Shown here: positions 24,542 through 33,600 of the stretch, piece by piece
How positions within the stretch are numbered: position 1 is the first letter of the stretch
How the letters are laid out: every line of letters starts with the position of its first letter
Assembly: GCA_947627615.1 (NCBI GenBank)
Contig: CANQWS010000015.1
Span: 1 to 64,000, forward strand
DNA length: 64,000 nucleotides
Direction of reading: 5' to 3'
Source of the DNA: an uncultured Muribaculaceae bacterium
GTDB taxonomy: Bacteria > Bacteroidota > Bacteroidia > Bacteroidales > Muribaculaceae
Made by a program: the position numbers and the translations under genes
The notes under the pieces: model-generated
What the model saw: only the letters and a program-made list of their open reading frames with translations
What the model was told of the DNA's origin: nothing
Databases searched by the model: none

Positions 24542-25303
24542 ATGAAAAAAGCAATACTTATAACCACAATTCTGCTTCTGACATTCGTTAACGCGATTCA
24601 GATTTCAGCGGTACGCCTCTCGAACGAATCACTCAACTATAAGGTGATCTATAAGTGGGGGCTTGTCCACAAACAGGCCGGCACCGCCAGAATAGTCCTC
24701 AACAAAACCGGCAAGGGCTACAGCGCCGCGGCCTACGCGCGCTCCGACCCATGGGCCGACAGATTCTACAAGCTGAGGGACACTATGATGACCGTGATGC
24801 GTCAGGACTTCTCCCCTACCCATTATGAATTCATCGGCCATGAGGATGGAAAATACTCTCATGACATAGTGAAATTCACCCATCACGGACAGACCGTCAA
24901 CGGCAACTGCACCCGAATACGTCAGGGAAGGCGCGAACCCTCTCCCACAGTGAAACACACATCTCTGACAGCTCAGGGAATGACGGTTGACATGCTCAGC
25001 TCATTCTACTATCTGCGCACGCTTGACTTCACCAACATGAAACCCGGCACAAAGAAATCTATCAACATTTTCTCCGGCAAACGCAAGGAACTCCTGACTT
25101 TCACTTATTCAGGAATGGATAATGTGAAAATTAACGGAAAGAACCACTCGGCATATAAAGTGACATTCACCTTCACGTCCGACGGCCGAAAAGAAAGTTC
25201 CGACCCGATTCAGGCATGGGTATCGACCGATGAGCAAAGAATCCCGCTGAAACTTATCGGCAAACTCAAAATAGGTCAAGTACAATGCATTTATGTACCT
25301 TAA
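24542..25303 (+). CDS. DUF3108 secreted protein
   Basis: 253 residues with a signal peptide (MKKAILITTILLLTFVNAIQ). The mature part is beta-rich with features of DUF3108: an initial ESLNYKVIYKWGLVHKQAGTA strand pair, a middle SSFYYLRTLDFTNMKPG segment and a C-terminal AWVSTDEQRIPLKLIGKLKIG. Family members are periplasmic or outer-membrane-associated and have no defined function. It lies between tdk and the 5'-nucleotidase with 35- and 9-base gaps, so cotranscription is likely, though a role in nucleotide use is unproven. Confidence 0.88.
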   Translation: MKKAILITTILLLTFVNAIQISAVRLSNESLNYKVIYKWGLVHKQAGTARIVLNKTGKGYSAAAYARSDPWADRFYKLRDTMMTVMRQDFSPTHYEFIGHEDGKYSHDIVKFTHHGQTVNGNCTRIRQGRREPSPTVKHTSLTAQGMTVDMLSSFYYLRTLDFTNMKPGTKKSINIFSGKRKELLTFTYSGMDNVKINGKNHSAYKVTFTFTSDGRKESSDPIQAWVSTDEQRIPLKLIGKLKIGQVQCIYVP

Positions 25304-25312
25304 CGACAAACA

Positions 25313-27079
25313 ATGCTTTCATTCATTAAACACGCTCTCCTTTCAATCTTAGTTCTTACGAGCATAAATTCCGCAATGGCCTCGCACTCCAAAGTCAACA
25401 TTAAAATCGCATTCACCACGGATGTGCACGGCAACTTCTTCCCCACGGACTTCATTACCAGACAACCCGGTACCGGCAGCCTCGCGCGGGTGGCAAGCGC
25501 CATAGACTCCCTGCGTAACACCGAAGGAGGACGTAATCTCATACTGCTCGACAACGGTGACATCCTTCAGGGCCAGCCGACCGCCTATTACTATAATTAC
25601 ATCGACACGGTAAGTCCGCATCTCGTTTCGGAAATCTACAACTTCATGAATTATGATGCGACTACAATAGGCAACCATGACGTGGAGACGGGTCATCCGG
25701 TCTATGACCGCTGGCGCCGGCAAAACAAAATGCCTCTGCTGGGAGCCAACGTCATCGATGCCAAGACCGGAGAGCCATATCTTGAACCATATACCGTTAT
25801 AGAGCGGGATGGTATCAAAGTTGCGGTGCTCGGACTCCTGACGCCGGCTATTCCGGCCTGGCTTCCTGAAGTGCTGTGGTCAGGCCTGAGATTCGATGAC
25901 ATGAAGGAAACCGCAGAAAAGTGGATTCCAATTATCAAAGAGAGAGAATCGCCCGACATTATCATAGGACTTTTCCATTCAGGCCACGATGAGAACTCCA
26001 CTACGGGTACATATAAGGAAAACGCGTCGGAAACAGTGGCCCGCGAGGTCCCCGGATTTGATGCAGTGCTGATAGGTCATGATCATCAGCGCTACGATAA
26101 AGTGATCCGGAATGTAGCGGGGCAAAAAGTCCATATACTCAATCCGGCCAATAACGCCAGAGCTATAGGTGTGCTTGACATTTCCGTGGACCCGGACGAA
26201 AAGGAGCATTCAAAAGCTGTTTCTATCAAATCCGAAATTCTGGATGTCTGTAAGTTTGAGCCATCGGAGAAATTCATGGCCCGATTTGCGACTCAGGCAG
26301 CGGAAGTTGACAACTTCGTGAGCCGCATCATCGGAGAAACCACCGCCGACATGTCGTCAGAGGACGCTTTTTTCGGTCCGTCATCGTTCATGACCCTTCT
26401 CCACAGACTCCAGCTTGAAATTTCAGGCGCCGACATCTCCTTTGCCGCGCCATTGTCATTCAACGCCCTGATAAAAGAGGGACCCATAAGAGTCAGCGAC
26501 ATGTTCACTCTCTATAAATACGAGAACATGCTCTATGTCATGGAGCTCACAGGTAAGGAAATCAAGGACTACCTGGAAGAGTCCTACTCGCTTTGGACCA
26601 AGCAGATAACCGATTCGCAACCCCACCTCATTAATTTCCGCTCGGACCATCCGTCAAAAAGAGACAACCGTCTGATGAAGCCGTCATATAACTTTGACTC
26701 GGCCGCAGGAATTGACTATACGGTAGATGTCACACAGCCCAAAGGCTCCAAAATAACAATCTCCGGACTGAGTGACGGCCGGCCGTTTGACCCTGACAAA
26801 AAATATACCGTGGCCGTGAACTCCTACAGGGCCAATGGCGGCGGTGACCTCCTGACAAACGGAGCCGGAATACCCGCCGAACAACTGAAGGCGAGGGTTG
26901 TGCGCGCCACTGACAAGGATTTGCGTTACTATCTGATTAAGGCCATAGAAAAATCCCCCGAAATCAAACCTGAAACGGACACTAACTGGCAGTTCATTCC
27001 GGCCGGATTGGCATCAAAAGCCATTGAGACCGACAGGGAGATTCTGTTTTCGTCCGACAGCTCAAAGGAGCAGAAGTGA
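25313..27079 (+). CDS. Secreted 5'-nucleotidase / 2',3'-cyclic phosphodiesterase family
   Basis: A 588-residue exported metallophosphoesterase with a C-terminal 5'-nucleotidase domain. A signal peptide ends about residue 23 (SAMA-S). The metal-binding motifs appear in order: TTDVHGNF, LLDNGDILQG, TIGNHDVETG, GLFHSGHD and IGHDHQR. The C-terminal half (about 330-560) has the nucleotide-binding domain with the aromatic loop YKYENMLYVMELTGKEIKDYLEES and VAVNSYRANGGGD. It releases nucleosides from nucleotides outside the cytoplasm, fitting the nearby thymidine kinase. Its 3' end overlaps the convergent zupT by 18 bases. Confidence 0.92.
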   Translation: MLSFIKHALLSILVLTSINSAMASHSKVNIKIAFTTDVHGNFFPTDFITRQPGTGSLARVASAIDSLRNTEGGRNLILLDNGDILQGQPTAYYYNYIDTVSPHLVSEIYNFMNYDATTIGNHDVETGHPVYDRWRRQNKMPLLGANVIDAKTGEPYLEPYTVIERDGIKVAVLGLLTPAIPAWLPEVLWSGLRFDDMKETAEKWIPIIKERESPDIIIGLFHSGHDENSTTGTYKENASETVAREVPGFDAVLIGHDHQRYDKVIRNVAGQKVHILNPANNARAIGVLDISVDPDEKEHSKAVSIKSEILDVCKFEPSEKFMARFATQAAEVDNFVSRIIGETTADMSSEDAFFGPSSFMTLLHRLQLEISGADISFAAPLSFNALIKEGPIRVSDMFTLYKYENMLYVMELTGKEIKDYLEESYSLWTKQITDSQPHLINFRSDHPSKRDNRLMKPSYNFDSAAGIDYTVDVTQPKGSKITISGLSDGRPFDPDKKYTVAVNSYRANGGGDLLTNGAGIPAEQLKARVVRATDKDLRYYLIKAIEKSPEIKPETDTNWQFIPAGLASKAIETDREILFSSDSSKEQK

Positions 27080-27871
27080 AACGGCCATAACCGCCATACC
27101 TGCAATCACTCCGGTTATGGCGGCATGATGATGACCGTATTTTTCGGAGCCAGGCAATAATTCGTCGAACGATATATAGACCATTATGCCGGCTACTCCG
27201 GCCATCAGCAATGAACTTACCTGCGGCGTCCAGAACGGCAGGATGAAGAATGCGGCAAACAAGGCACCTAAAGGTTCCGCCATGCCCGACAGAAATGACC
27301 ACCTCATGGCCTTGCGTCTGTTACCCGTTGCCTGATATATGGGCACCGAGACAGCAATGCCTTCCGGTATATTATGTATGGCTATGGCCACCACAATCGG
27401 CAAAGCCATGTCAAGCCCTTCAAGACCGGTGATGAAAGTTGCTATTCCTTCCGGGAAATTATGGATGGATATCGCTGCCGCCAGCATGAGAGCCGTTCGG
27501 TGGATGCCCTTGTCGTTTCCCTTGACTACGTTCTCCACATAAGCGAGCTCATGCGGATTCTCATCCTCGGGAATCAGATAGTCAATCACAGCGATAAGCC
27601 CGATTCCGGAGAAGAAAGCTAAAAGGGCATAAATCATCCCCGTTTTCTCTCCATGAATCAACCTCATTCCGTCAATGGCCTCGGGCATTATCTCCATAAA
27701 GGAGATGTAGACCATGACTCCGGCCGACAGTCCAAGAGCAAAAGAGAGGAAACGCCGGTTGGTCTTGCTCGTCATAAAAGCCATCAGGGAGCCAATGCCG
27801 GTCGACATTCCGGCAATGAGCGTAAGACCGAGGGCTATCAGTATCTGGTTAATGGAAATATCCTGAAACAT
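27062..27871 (-). CDS. zupT: ZIP-family zinc transporter (ZupT-like)
   Basis: A 269-residue inner-membrane importer of zinc and other divalent metals with eight hydrophobic segments. The two signature helices HNFPEGIATFITG and HNIPEGIAVSVPI carry the His/Asn/Glu metal ligands of the GufA/ZupT branch. A cytoplasmic loop (about 100-120) separates the halves. Start ATG is 27871. The last 18 bases overlap the convergent 5'-nucleotidase gene. No metal box was found upstream. Confidence 0.95.
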   Translation of the reverse strand: MFQDISINQILIALGLTLIAGMSTGIGSLMAFMTSKTNRRFLSFALGLSAGVMVYISFMEIMPEAIDGMRLIHGEKTGMIYALLAFFSGIGLIAVIDYLIPEDENPHELAYVENVVKGNDKGIHRTALMLAAAISIHNFPEGIATFITGLEGLDMALPIVVAIAIHNIPEGIAVSVPIYQATGNRRKAMRWSFLSGMAEPLGALFAAFFILPFWTPQVSSLLMAGVAGIMVYISFDELLPGSEKYGHHHAAITGVIAGMAVMAVSLLLL

Positions 27872-27906
27872 AGTCTGTCATTTACAACATGAATTGCAGA
27901 TATTCG

Positions 27907-28866
27907 TCACGGACGAGGCAGAGGCATGAACTTCGAGACGAATCTCACGGTCCTGCTCAGTAATGATTTCTTCGGTGCGGGACGAGGAACTACTTTACTT
28001 AAATCAACACCGAGCGATTCGGCCTGTTCGGTCAGAATCTGCTTTTCTATATCGGTCGAAACGCATCCGGCCATGGCCTCGAGAATGCCGGTGACAGAAG
28101 CGAAAAGACCTTCCTTTACGTCATTATTGTCTGAAAACTCCTTGATAAGATTCAGTCTGACTTTAAGCGACATGTAGAGCTGCTTGAAACGGCCGGTTGT
28201 GCTCCACGAACTGCCCTCCGTTTTTCTGTAGACACCCATGGGCTTCCTGAAATAATGAATAACGCCTTTGGCTGCATACAGCATGTGGAACGCATAATCG
28301 GGCGAGCGGTCATCTTTAATCCAGTCAGGGAGATTGATCAGGTCAACGAGACCGCGCCGGTACATCACGGACGAGTTGGTGATGAAATTACTTCTGCTGA
28401 GATTCCTTATGTCAGTGTCTTCGGGCTGGCCGCCGTTGCTGAGACTTTTCTCTCCCGATGACTCGTAATAATTGATCATCCGGTGAAACGTTATGGCACA
28501 ATTGTCATGCGTCTCCATATATCCCACCTGACGGGAGAGCTTGTTTCGGTCAAACCAGTAATCGTCAGCATCGCATATTGCGAGATACTTTCCGTTACAG
28601 TGACGGAAACCTTCCATATAATTACGCTGAAGGCCCAGATTGACCGGATTACGGAATGCCTTTATGACATCAGGATATTCCGTCCTCCACTTTTCTATAA
28701 TCGAAGGGGTAGAATCAGTCGAACAGTCATCCATGATTATCAGCTCCACCGGGAAGTCCGTTTTCTGCCTTACGACCCCCGCAATTGCCTCGTCGATATA
28801 TTTATCCTTGTTATAAGCAATCATCAGAACGCTTACCACTGGCGAAATCTGTTTGTCGGACACCAT
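27907..28866 (-). CDS. Glycosyltransferase family 2
   Basis: 319 residues from ATG 28866. The longer frame to 28899 is rejected because a -7 box TATATTTG (28896-28889, minus strand) lies inside it. The GT-A fold starts with VVSVLMIAYNKDKYIDEAI, then LIIMDDCSTDST and the metal-binding CDADDYWF (DxD-type). The C-terminal 100 residues are helical and basic. Members transfer sugars to cell-surface glycans; the acceptor is unknown. It is a lone gene upstream of zupT (35-base gap), not in a capsule cluster. Confidence 0.9.
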   Translation of the reverse strand: MVSDKQISPVVSVLMIAYNKDKYIDEAIAGVVRQKTDFPVELIIMDDCSTDSTPSIIEKWRTEYPDVIKAFRNPVNLGLQRNYMEGFRHCNGKYLAICDADDYWFDRNKLSRQVGYMETHDNCAITFHRMINYYESSGEKSLSNGGQPEDTDIRNLSRSNFITNSSVMYRRGLVDLINLPDWIKDDRSPDYAFHMLYAAKGVIHYFRKPMGVYRKTEGSSWSTTGRFKQLYMSLKVRLNLIKEFSDNNDVKEGLFASVTGILEAMAGCVSTDIEKQILTEQAESLGVDLSKVVPRPAPKKSLLSRTVRFVSKFMPLPRP

Positions 28867-28983
28867 AGTTTTCAATTGAACATTTTTGCAAATATACACA
28901 ATTTTTAGCTTGAACAGTTTACATGATTACAAATAATTTCATATCTTCGTGCCACAAACAATAATGCGAATAATCAAACATTA

Positions 28984-29550
28984 ATGCCGTCAACTAACGA
29001 CCAAAATTTCAATGATTCCAAGCTGATTGAGCGGCTACGCGACAAAAAAACATGCCGGGAGGCTTTCGGAGATGTCCTGAAAATCTACTCCGAACCCCTT
29101 TACTGGCAGATACGCCGTATGGTCGAGAACCATGACGACACCAATGACATTCTTCAGAACACATTCATGAAGGCATGGTCCTCCATCGAGCAGTTCAGAG
29201 GCGATGCCAAACTGTCGACGTGGCTCTACAAGATTGCGATCAACGAAAGCATAACTTTCCTTAACAACAAAAGGAAGCGCAACAATATCTCTATCGACGA
29301 CGAAAGTTCGATGCTGATCAATTCGATTGAAGCCGACACATACATAGACGGAGACGAGCTAAAGCTACAATTGAGAAAAGCCATTGCCATGCTGCCTGAA
29401 AAACAGCGGCTTGTGTTCAATATGCGCTACTATGACGAGATGAAATACGAGCAGATGTCGGAGATTCTCGGCACCTCCGTCGGCGCCCTCAAGGCATCCT
29501 ATCACCTCGCAGTGAAAAAAATCGAGCAATATTTTGACAATCTTGATTAA
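28984..29550 (+). CDS. ECF-type RNA polymerase sigma factor
   Basis: A 188-residue sigma-70 family protein with region 2 (YWQIRRMVENHDDTNDILQN, then FRGDAKLSTWLYKIA) and region 4 (LPEKQRLVFNMRYYDEMKYEQMSEILGTSVGALKASYH). It lacks regions 1 and 3, the ECF hallmark. The next two genes encode a small single-pass protein and a Spy-like periplasmic protein, so this is probably an envelope-stress regulator. The class and signal are inferred from the neighbours. A TATCTTCG, one mismatch from TAnnTTTG, lies about 40 bases upstream. Confidence 0.93.
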   Translation: MPSTNDQNFNDSKLIERLRDKKTCREAFGDVLKIYSEPLYWQIRRMVENHDDTNDILQNTFMKAWSSIEQFRGDAKLSTWLYKIAINESITFLNNKRKRNNISIDDESSMLINSIEADTYIDGDELKLQLRKAIAMLPEKQRLVFNMRYYDEMKYEQMSEILGTSVGALKASYHLAVKKIEQYFDNLD

Positions 29551-29609
29551 ACCAACAGCATCTTTCCAAGTCATTATATCGTAATAATCCCTCAAAAACA
29601 CTCAGGACA

Positions 29610-30017
29610 ATGAAAAGTCAAGATATTCTCTCCGAAATCAACCATCAATCTGGCATGACAGTCCCTGACGGATTCTTTGATGAGTTCAATAAACGCATGG
29701 CCGAAAACCTCCCTGTTCAGGAATGGGAAAAGGAACAGCCGGTCATCATGCCGCGCACTTTCTGGCAGAAAGTACGTCCCTACGTCTACATGGCAGCCAT
29801 GTTCATGGGCATCTGGTGCATGATGAAAAGTTTCGACATGATGAGAGGCGATTCGCCTCTGCCGATTGAAAAGAACGATCAGCTTGTAAGCGCCATAAAC
29901 AACGACGCCTTCTTCAACGATTATTTTGTTCCGGCAGTCAGCGAGACCGATATCTATGACGAACTCTACGACGAAGGCTTCGATCCGAGCATGCTTGACA
30001 CGACCGAAATAGACTGA
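29610..30017 (+). CDS. Small single-pass membrane protein, possible anti-sigma factor
   Basis: 135 residues: a cytoplasmic N-terminus of about 55 residues, one hydrophobic segment (about 57-75, VYMAAMFMGIWCMMKSF) and an acidic periplasmic C-terminus ending in SMLDTTEID. It follows the ECF sigma gene by 59 bases in the same direction. That layout is typical of anti-sigma factors, but no HxxxCxxC zinc motif is present, so it is not a classical ZAS protein. The role is inferred from position. Confidence 0.7.
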   Translation: MKSQDILSEINHQSGMTVPDGFFDEFNKRMAENLPVQEWEKEQPVIMPRTFWQKVRPYVYMAAMFMGIWCMMKSFDMMRGDSPLPIEKNDQLVSAINNDAFFNDYFVPAVSETDIYDELYDEGFDPSMLDTTEID

Positions 30018-30060
30018 AACCAACGAATCACAACCATACATCACCAACAGAACAGACAAA

Positions 30061-30510
30061 ATGAAACATATTCTGACATTTCTTCTATGTTTATTTGTTG
30101 CAGCAGCGGCACAGAGCGCGCCGCAGGATAAAGCCAAAAGAGCACAATGGTTCAACAACATGGTGAACTCCAAGATTGAATATCTCTCAAAACAGATGAA
30201 TCTTGAAGGAGACCAGAAAGTCCAATTTGAAAAGACCTACCGTGCCATGGTCAACGAGACGTCAAAAATAGCGTCGGAAACGCGCAGACTCGAACGGAAC
30301 GTTTCAAAGAAAGACAATGCCTCCGACCTCGAATACGAAAAAGCCGCCGAAGCCATTGCCGAATTCAAATCCAAAGAGGGCGCAATAGAACTCAGATATT
30401 TCAATCAGTTCAAGACATTCCTGACAAAGAAGCAGCTCTTTCAGCTTAAAATAGCCGAAGACCGCTGGATGAAAGAGCTGATGCGCCACAGAGGAAAGGG
30501 CCGTCACTGA
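30061..30510 (+). CDS. Spy/CpxP-like periplasmic protein
   Basis: 149 residues with a signal peptide (cleavage near AQSA). The mature part is a highly charged helical protein (NSKIEYLSKQMNLEGDQKV, later FNQFKTFLTKKQLFQLKIAE and a basic end RHRGKGRH). The pair of helices with LTKKQ resembles the LTxxQ motif of Spy and CpxP, ATP-independent chaperones induced by envelope stress. It is the third gene of the sigma-factor set. Chaperone activity is inferred. Confidence 0.75.
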   Translation: MKHILTFLLCLFVAAAAQSAPQDKAKRAQWFNNMVNSKIEYLSKQMNLEGDQKVQFEKTYRAMVNETSKIASETRRLERNVSKKDNASDLEYEKAAEAIAEFKSKEGAIELRYFNQFKTFLTKKQLFQLKIAEDRWMKELMRHRGKGRH

Positions 30511-30562
30511 CCTTACATAGCCAGACCACGAACATCCCTCTCCACTTCTGTTCAGAGGGAAC

Positions 30563-30619
30563 AATCACGATTCTCTTGCTGTTACATTCTTAATGTATGC
30601 CGTCAAGAAAATCGTGATT
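30563..30619 (+). terminator. Long hairpin after the sigma-factor set
   Basis: AATCACGATTCTCTTG (30563-30578) pairs with CAAGAAAATCGTGATT (30604-30619), with one mismatch in 16. The loop contains a further inverted repeat ACATT-CTT-AATGT. It lies 50 bases after the Spy-like gene and 43 bases before the macroglobulin gene. No strong T-run follows, so it may attenuate or process the transcript rather than end it fully. Confidence 0.5.
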
Positions 30620-30661
30620 AATATTTAAGAGACAACCATCCATTCAAAACCGCTCAGATAT

Positions 30662-33600
30662 ATGAAAAATGTAGCGTTTATCCGAATACTGTTACTCTCC
30701 TTCCTTTTATCATTTACAGTTATGCCGTCTGATGCAGCATCGAAAAACAAACCGGATTTCGCATTTCCGAAAACTGTCATAAAGACCTCGGATGCCGAAA
30801 TCAGCCGTAATCTTAAAACCGGCAACGAAACGGAAGCCATACGCTCCCTCCTTGATCTTGTGATTGCACAGAACAGCATAGGGACCGATGAGGTGGCCAA
30901 GTCCATATCCCGCATCAAGGAGATGACCGCTCAGGTAAAAAAGCCCCAGTCGCAGGCGTTGCTGAATCTTTTGCTCGCAAAAATTTATCAGAACGTCTAT
31001 CAGGCAGATAAATACAACTATGACCGTCGTGAACTTCCTCTGACACCTCTTTCCGCCGATTACAACGAATGGTCAGGCAAACAGTTCCGCTCAGTCATAA
31101 GCACTTTGTGCGACAAGGCTCTTGTCAATCCTATTGCGCTGCAAGGCAGTCCAATTGACGATTACGCATCGCTGATAGAAATCGACAAGGGTTCACGGGT
31201 TTATTTCCCCACACTATATGATTTCGTAGCCTACAACGTAATTGACCTCAGAGAGGACCTTTCGGAGTTCTCGTCATGCGTGGGCCTGCTTGCGCTTGCA
31301 CCGCGCAGCCTCTTCATCATCAATCCCGGCCATTCTCCATCATCACCCGAGGCTCAGAAAATCCTGGACACATACGCCGCTTTGCTTAATTTCCACCGCA
31401 ACAATCCGGCGCCGGGAATTTTCTATGATATACAGCGCATCAACTTCGTTACGGACATAGTGTACGTCAACCTGTCAGACGAGGCTGATGAAAGGGCTGT
31501 CAAGTTACTTGAAAACCTTTATAACGATTATTTCCCCATAACGGAATACAGCGGCGACGCTCTCATTGAACTCACGAAATTTAATGGAAGTGCTGTAGGC
31601 CTGAAAGACAAGGATATTTATGAAAAGATTTCCACCTTTGAGACACGCTACCCATCTTTTGCGAGAATCAACTGCCTGAGGAATGAAAAGGAAAAACTCT
31701 CGGCAAAATCCGTTGACATATCCTTTCCATCAATGTGCTCGCCGGGAAAAGAATTCGAGATAGATATCCGGACAAAAAACATCAAACGTCTTACAGTCAA
31801 TGCCTATAAGGTCAACTTAAAGGACCCGAATGAATCAAGGGTTAACGCTTCATCCCTGAAGGGACTTAAACCGGTTGCATCCGTTGATGTTACGATAGAC
31901 GGAGATATTCCGTTCAGATCAACAAAGGATATAAAGATATCGCTTCCCTCCTACGGTTGTTATGCCATTGTGCCGTCAACAGATGTGAAACCTGATAAGA
32001 GAATCGGAGTGATCCGTTGTACAAATCTTGCCACCGGATTCATCGACAACACGCCGGATGGAGGCGCATTCGTAATAGATCCGCTTACAGGAAGCCCGGT
32101 AGGCAAAGCTCTCATATCTCTAAAGAATGACAGAAGAGAAATCTACGAACCCTTGGGGACTACTGACGATGACGGTTTTTTGATAATCAGTAATTCCAAT
32201 GGCCGGATAAGGGCAACCAAGGGACAGGACACAAATTCACCTTCGATATACTTTTATAACATCAATAGTACTGACACTAAATGGGAATTCCATGTGAACG
32301 GATATACGGACCTCGCCCTTTACAGACCCGGTGACACGGTCCAGTGGTGCGCAGTGGTCTATGAGGTCAGGAATATAGACCGCCGCATATCAACCGGCAA
32401 TAAGGTCGACGCCATACTCTACAATGCCAACTCCATAGCCGTTGACACACTTGAATGCACAACCGATGCATGGGGACGCATAAACGGCATGTTCGAGATA
32501 CCCAAAGGAGAACTCACAGGCCAGTACAGAGTGGTATTCAAAATCAACGGTCGTCAGGAAGGCGCCCGATGGTTCACAGTTAGCGATTACAAACTGCCCA
32601 CCTACTATGTGAAGCTCGACAAGGCGGAAAGCGGTGTACCCAATGCCGGAGATGTGTCTATATGCGGTGAAGCCGTGACCTATTCAGGGATGAAACTGTC
32701 AGGCATTACGGTTCAGGCAGTGATTTCAGCTTCAACCGGACGCTCATGGTATCGGACCAATGAGGTACCATTCTGCACACTCAAAGATACTACGGACGTC
32801 AACGGACGTTTCTCAATGGTTCTCACCAAAGAGATGATAGCGAATTCCCCCGCTCCTGACGGATACTTCACCGCACATGTAACGGCTACCTCACTCTCCG
32901 GTGAAAACCGGGAAGCTTCTACAGAATTCAATGTCGGCAAAGCCTACGTCATTGGCTCCAAAATTCCTGACAACATCGAAGTATCGGCTCCGGTTGACCT
33001 CGCGTCAATGATAACCGTTATGAGCAGCGAAGGCAAAGAAGTGGATGCCGCTCTTAAATTCGAACTCCTTAAATGGAGCAACGACAGCATCGTCAGGTCC
33101 GGCGATGTGACATCGGCCCTGAACTGGAAAGACATTCGCGGTGGCCGATATAGCCTTAAAGTCTATGCTCCGTCACTTAACGCCGATACGCTTGAAGTTT
33201 CAGAACTGATGCTCTATCGCAGTAACGACAAGTATTCTCCCTCCAAGTCAGTACTCTGGAGTCCTGTAGAGTCAGTCACTGCCGACAATAACGGTAAAGC
33301 GACGATAAATATCTTCGCTTCATCCGACAATGTTCATGCTCTTTACATTCTCTCCCATTATGACAATTTACTGGAACGCAAGTGGATCAAGCTGAACCGA
33401 GGCAGCAACAGAATTGAAGTCCGCATGCCGGATGACCTGAAAGAAGCAAATCTTTCAGTCGCAGCAACTATAGACTTCAATAGTTCAAAATGCGGATTCG
33501 ACATATCAAGAAAAAATGCAAAGGCATCATTGAAAATACGGAAGGAATCATTCCGGGACAAACTTATACCGGGCCAGCAGGAAACATGGACATTCACCAC

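Noticed and set aside
27062-27079. Overlap of 5'-nucleotidase and zupT ends as a possible frameshift or misassembly
   Set aside because: Both proteins end with plausible family C-termini, and similar convergent overlaps occur at 41180-41188 and 55824-55857, so it is genome compactness.
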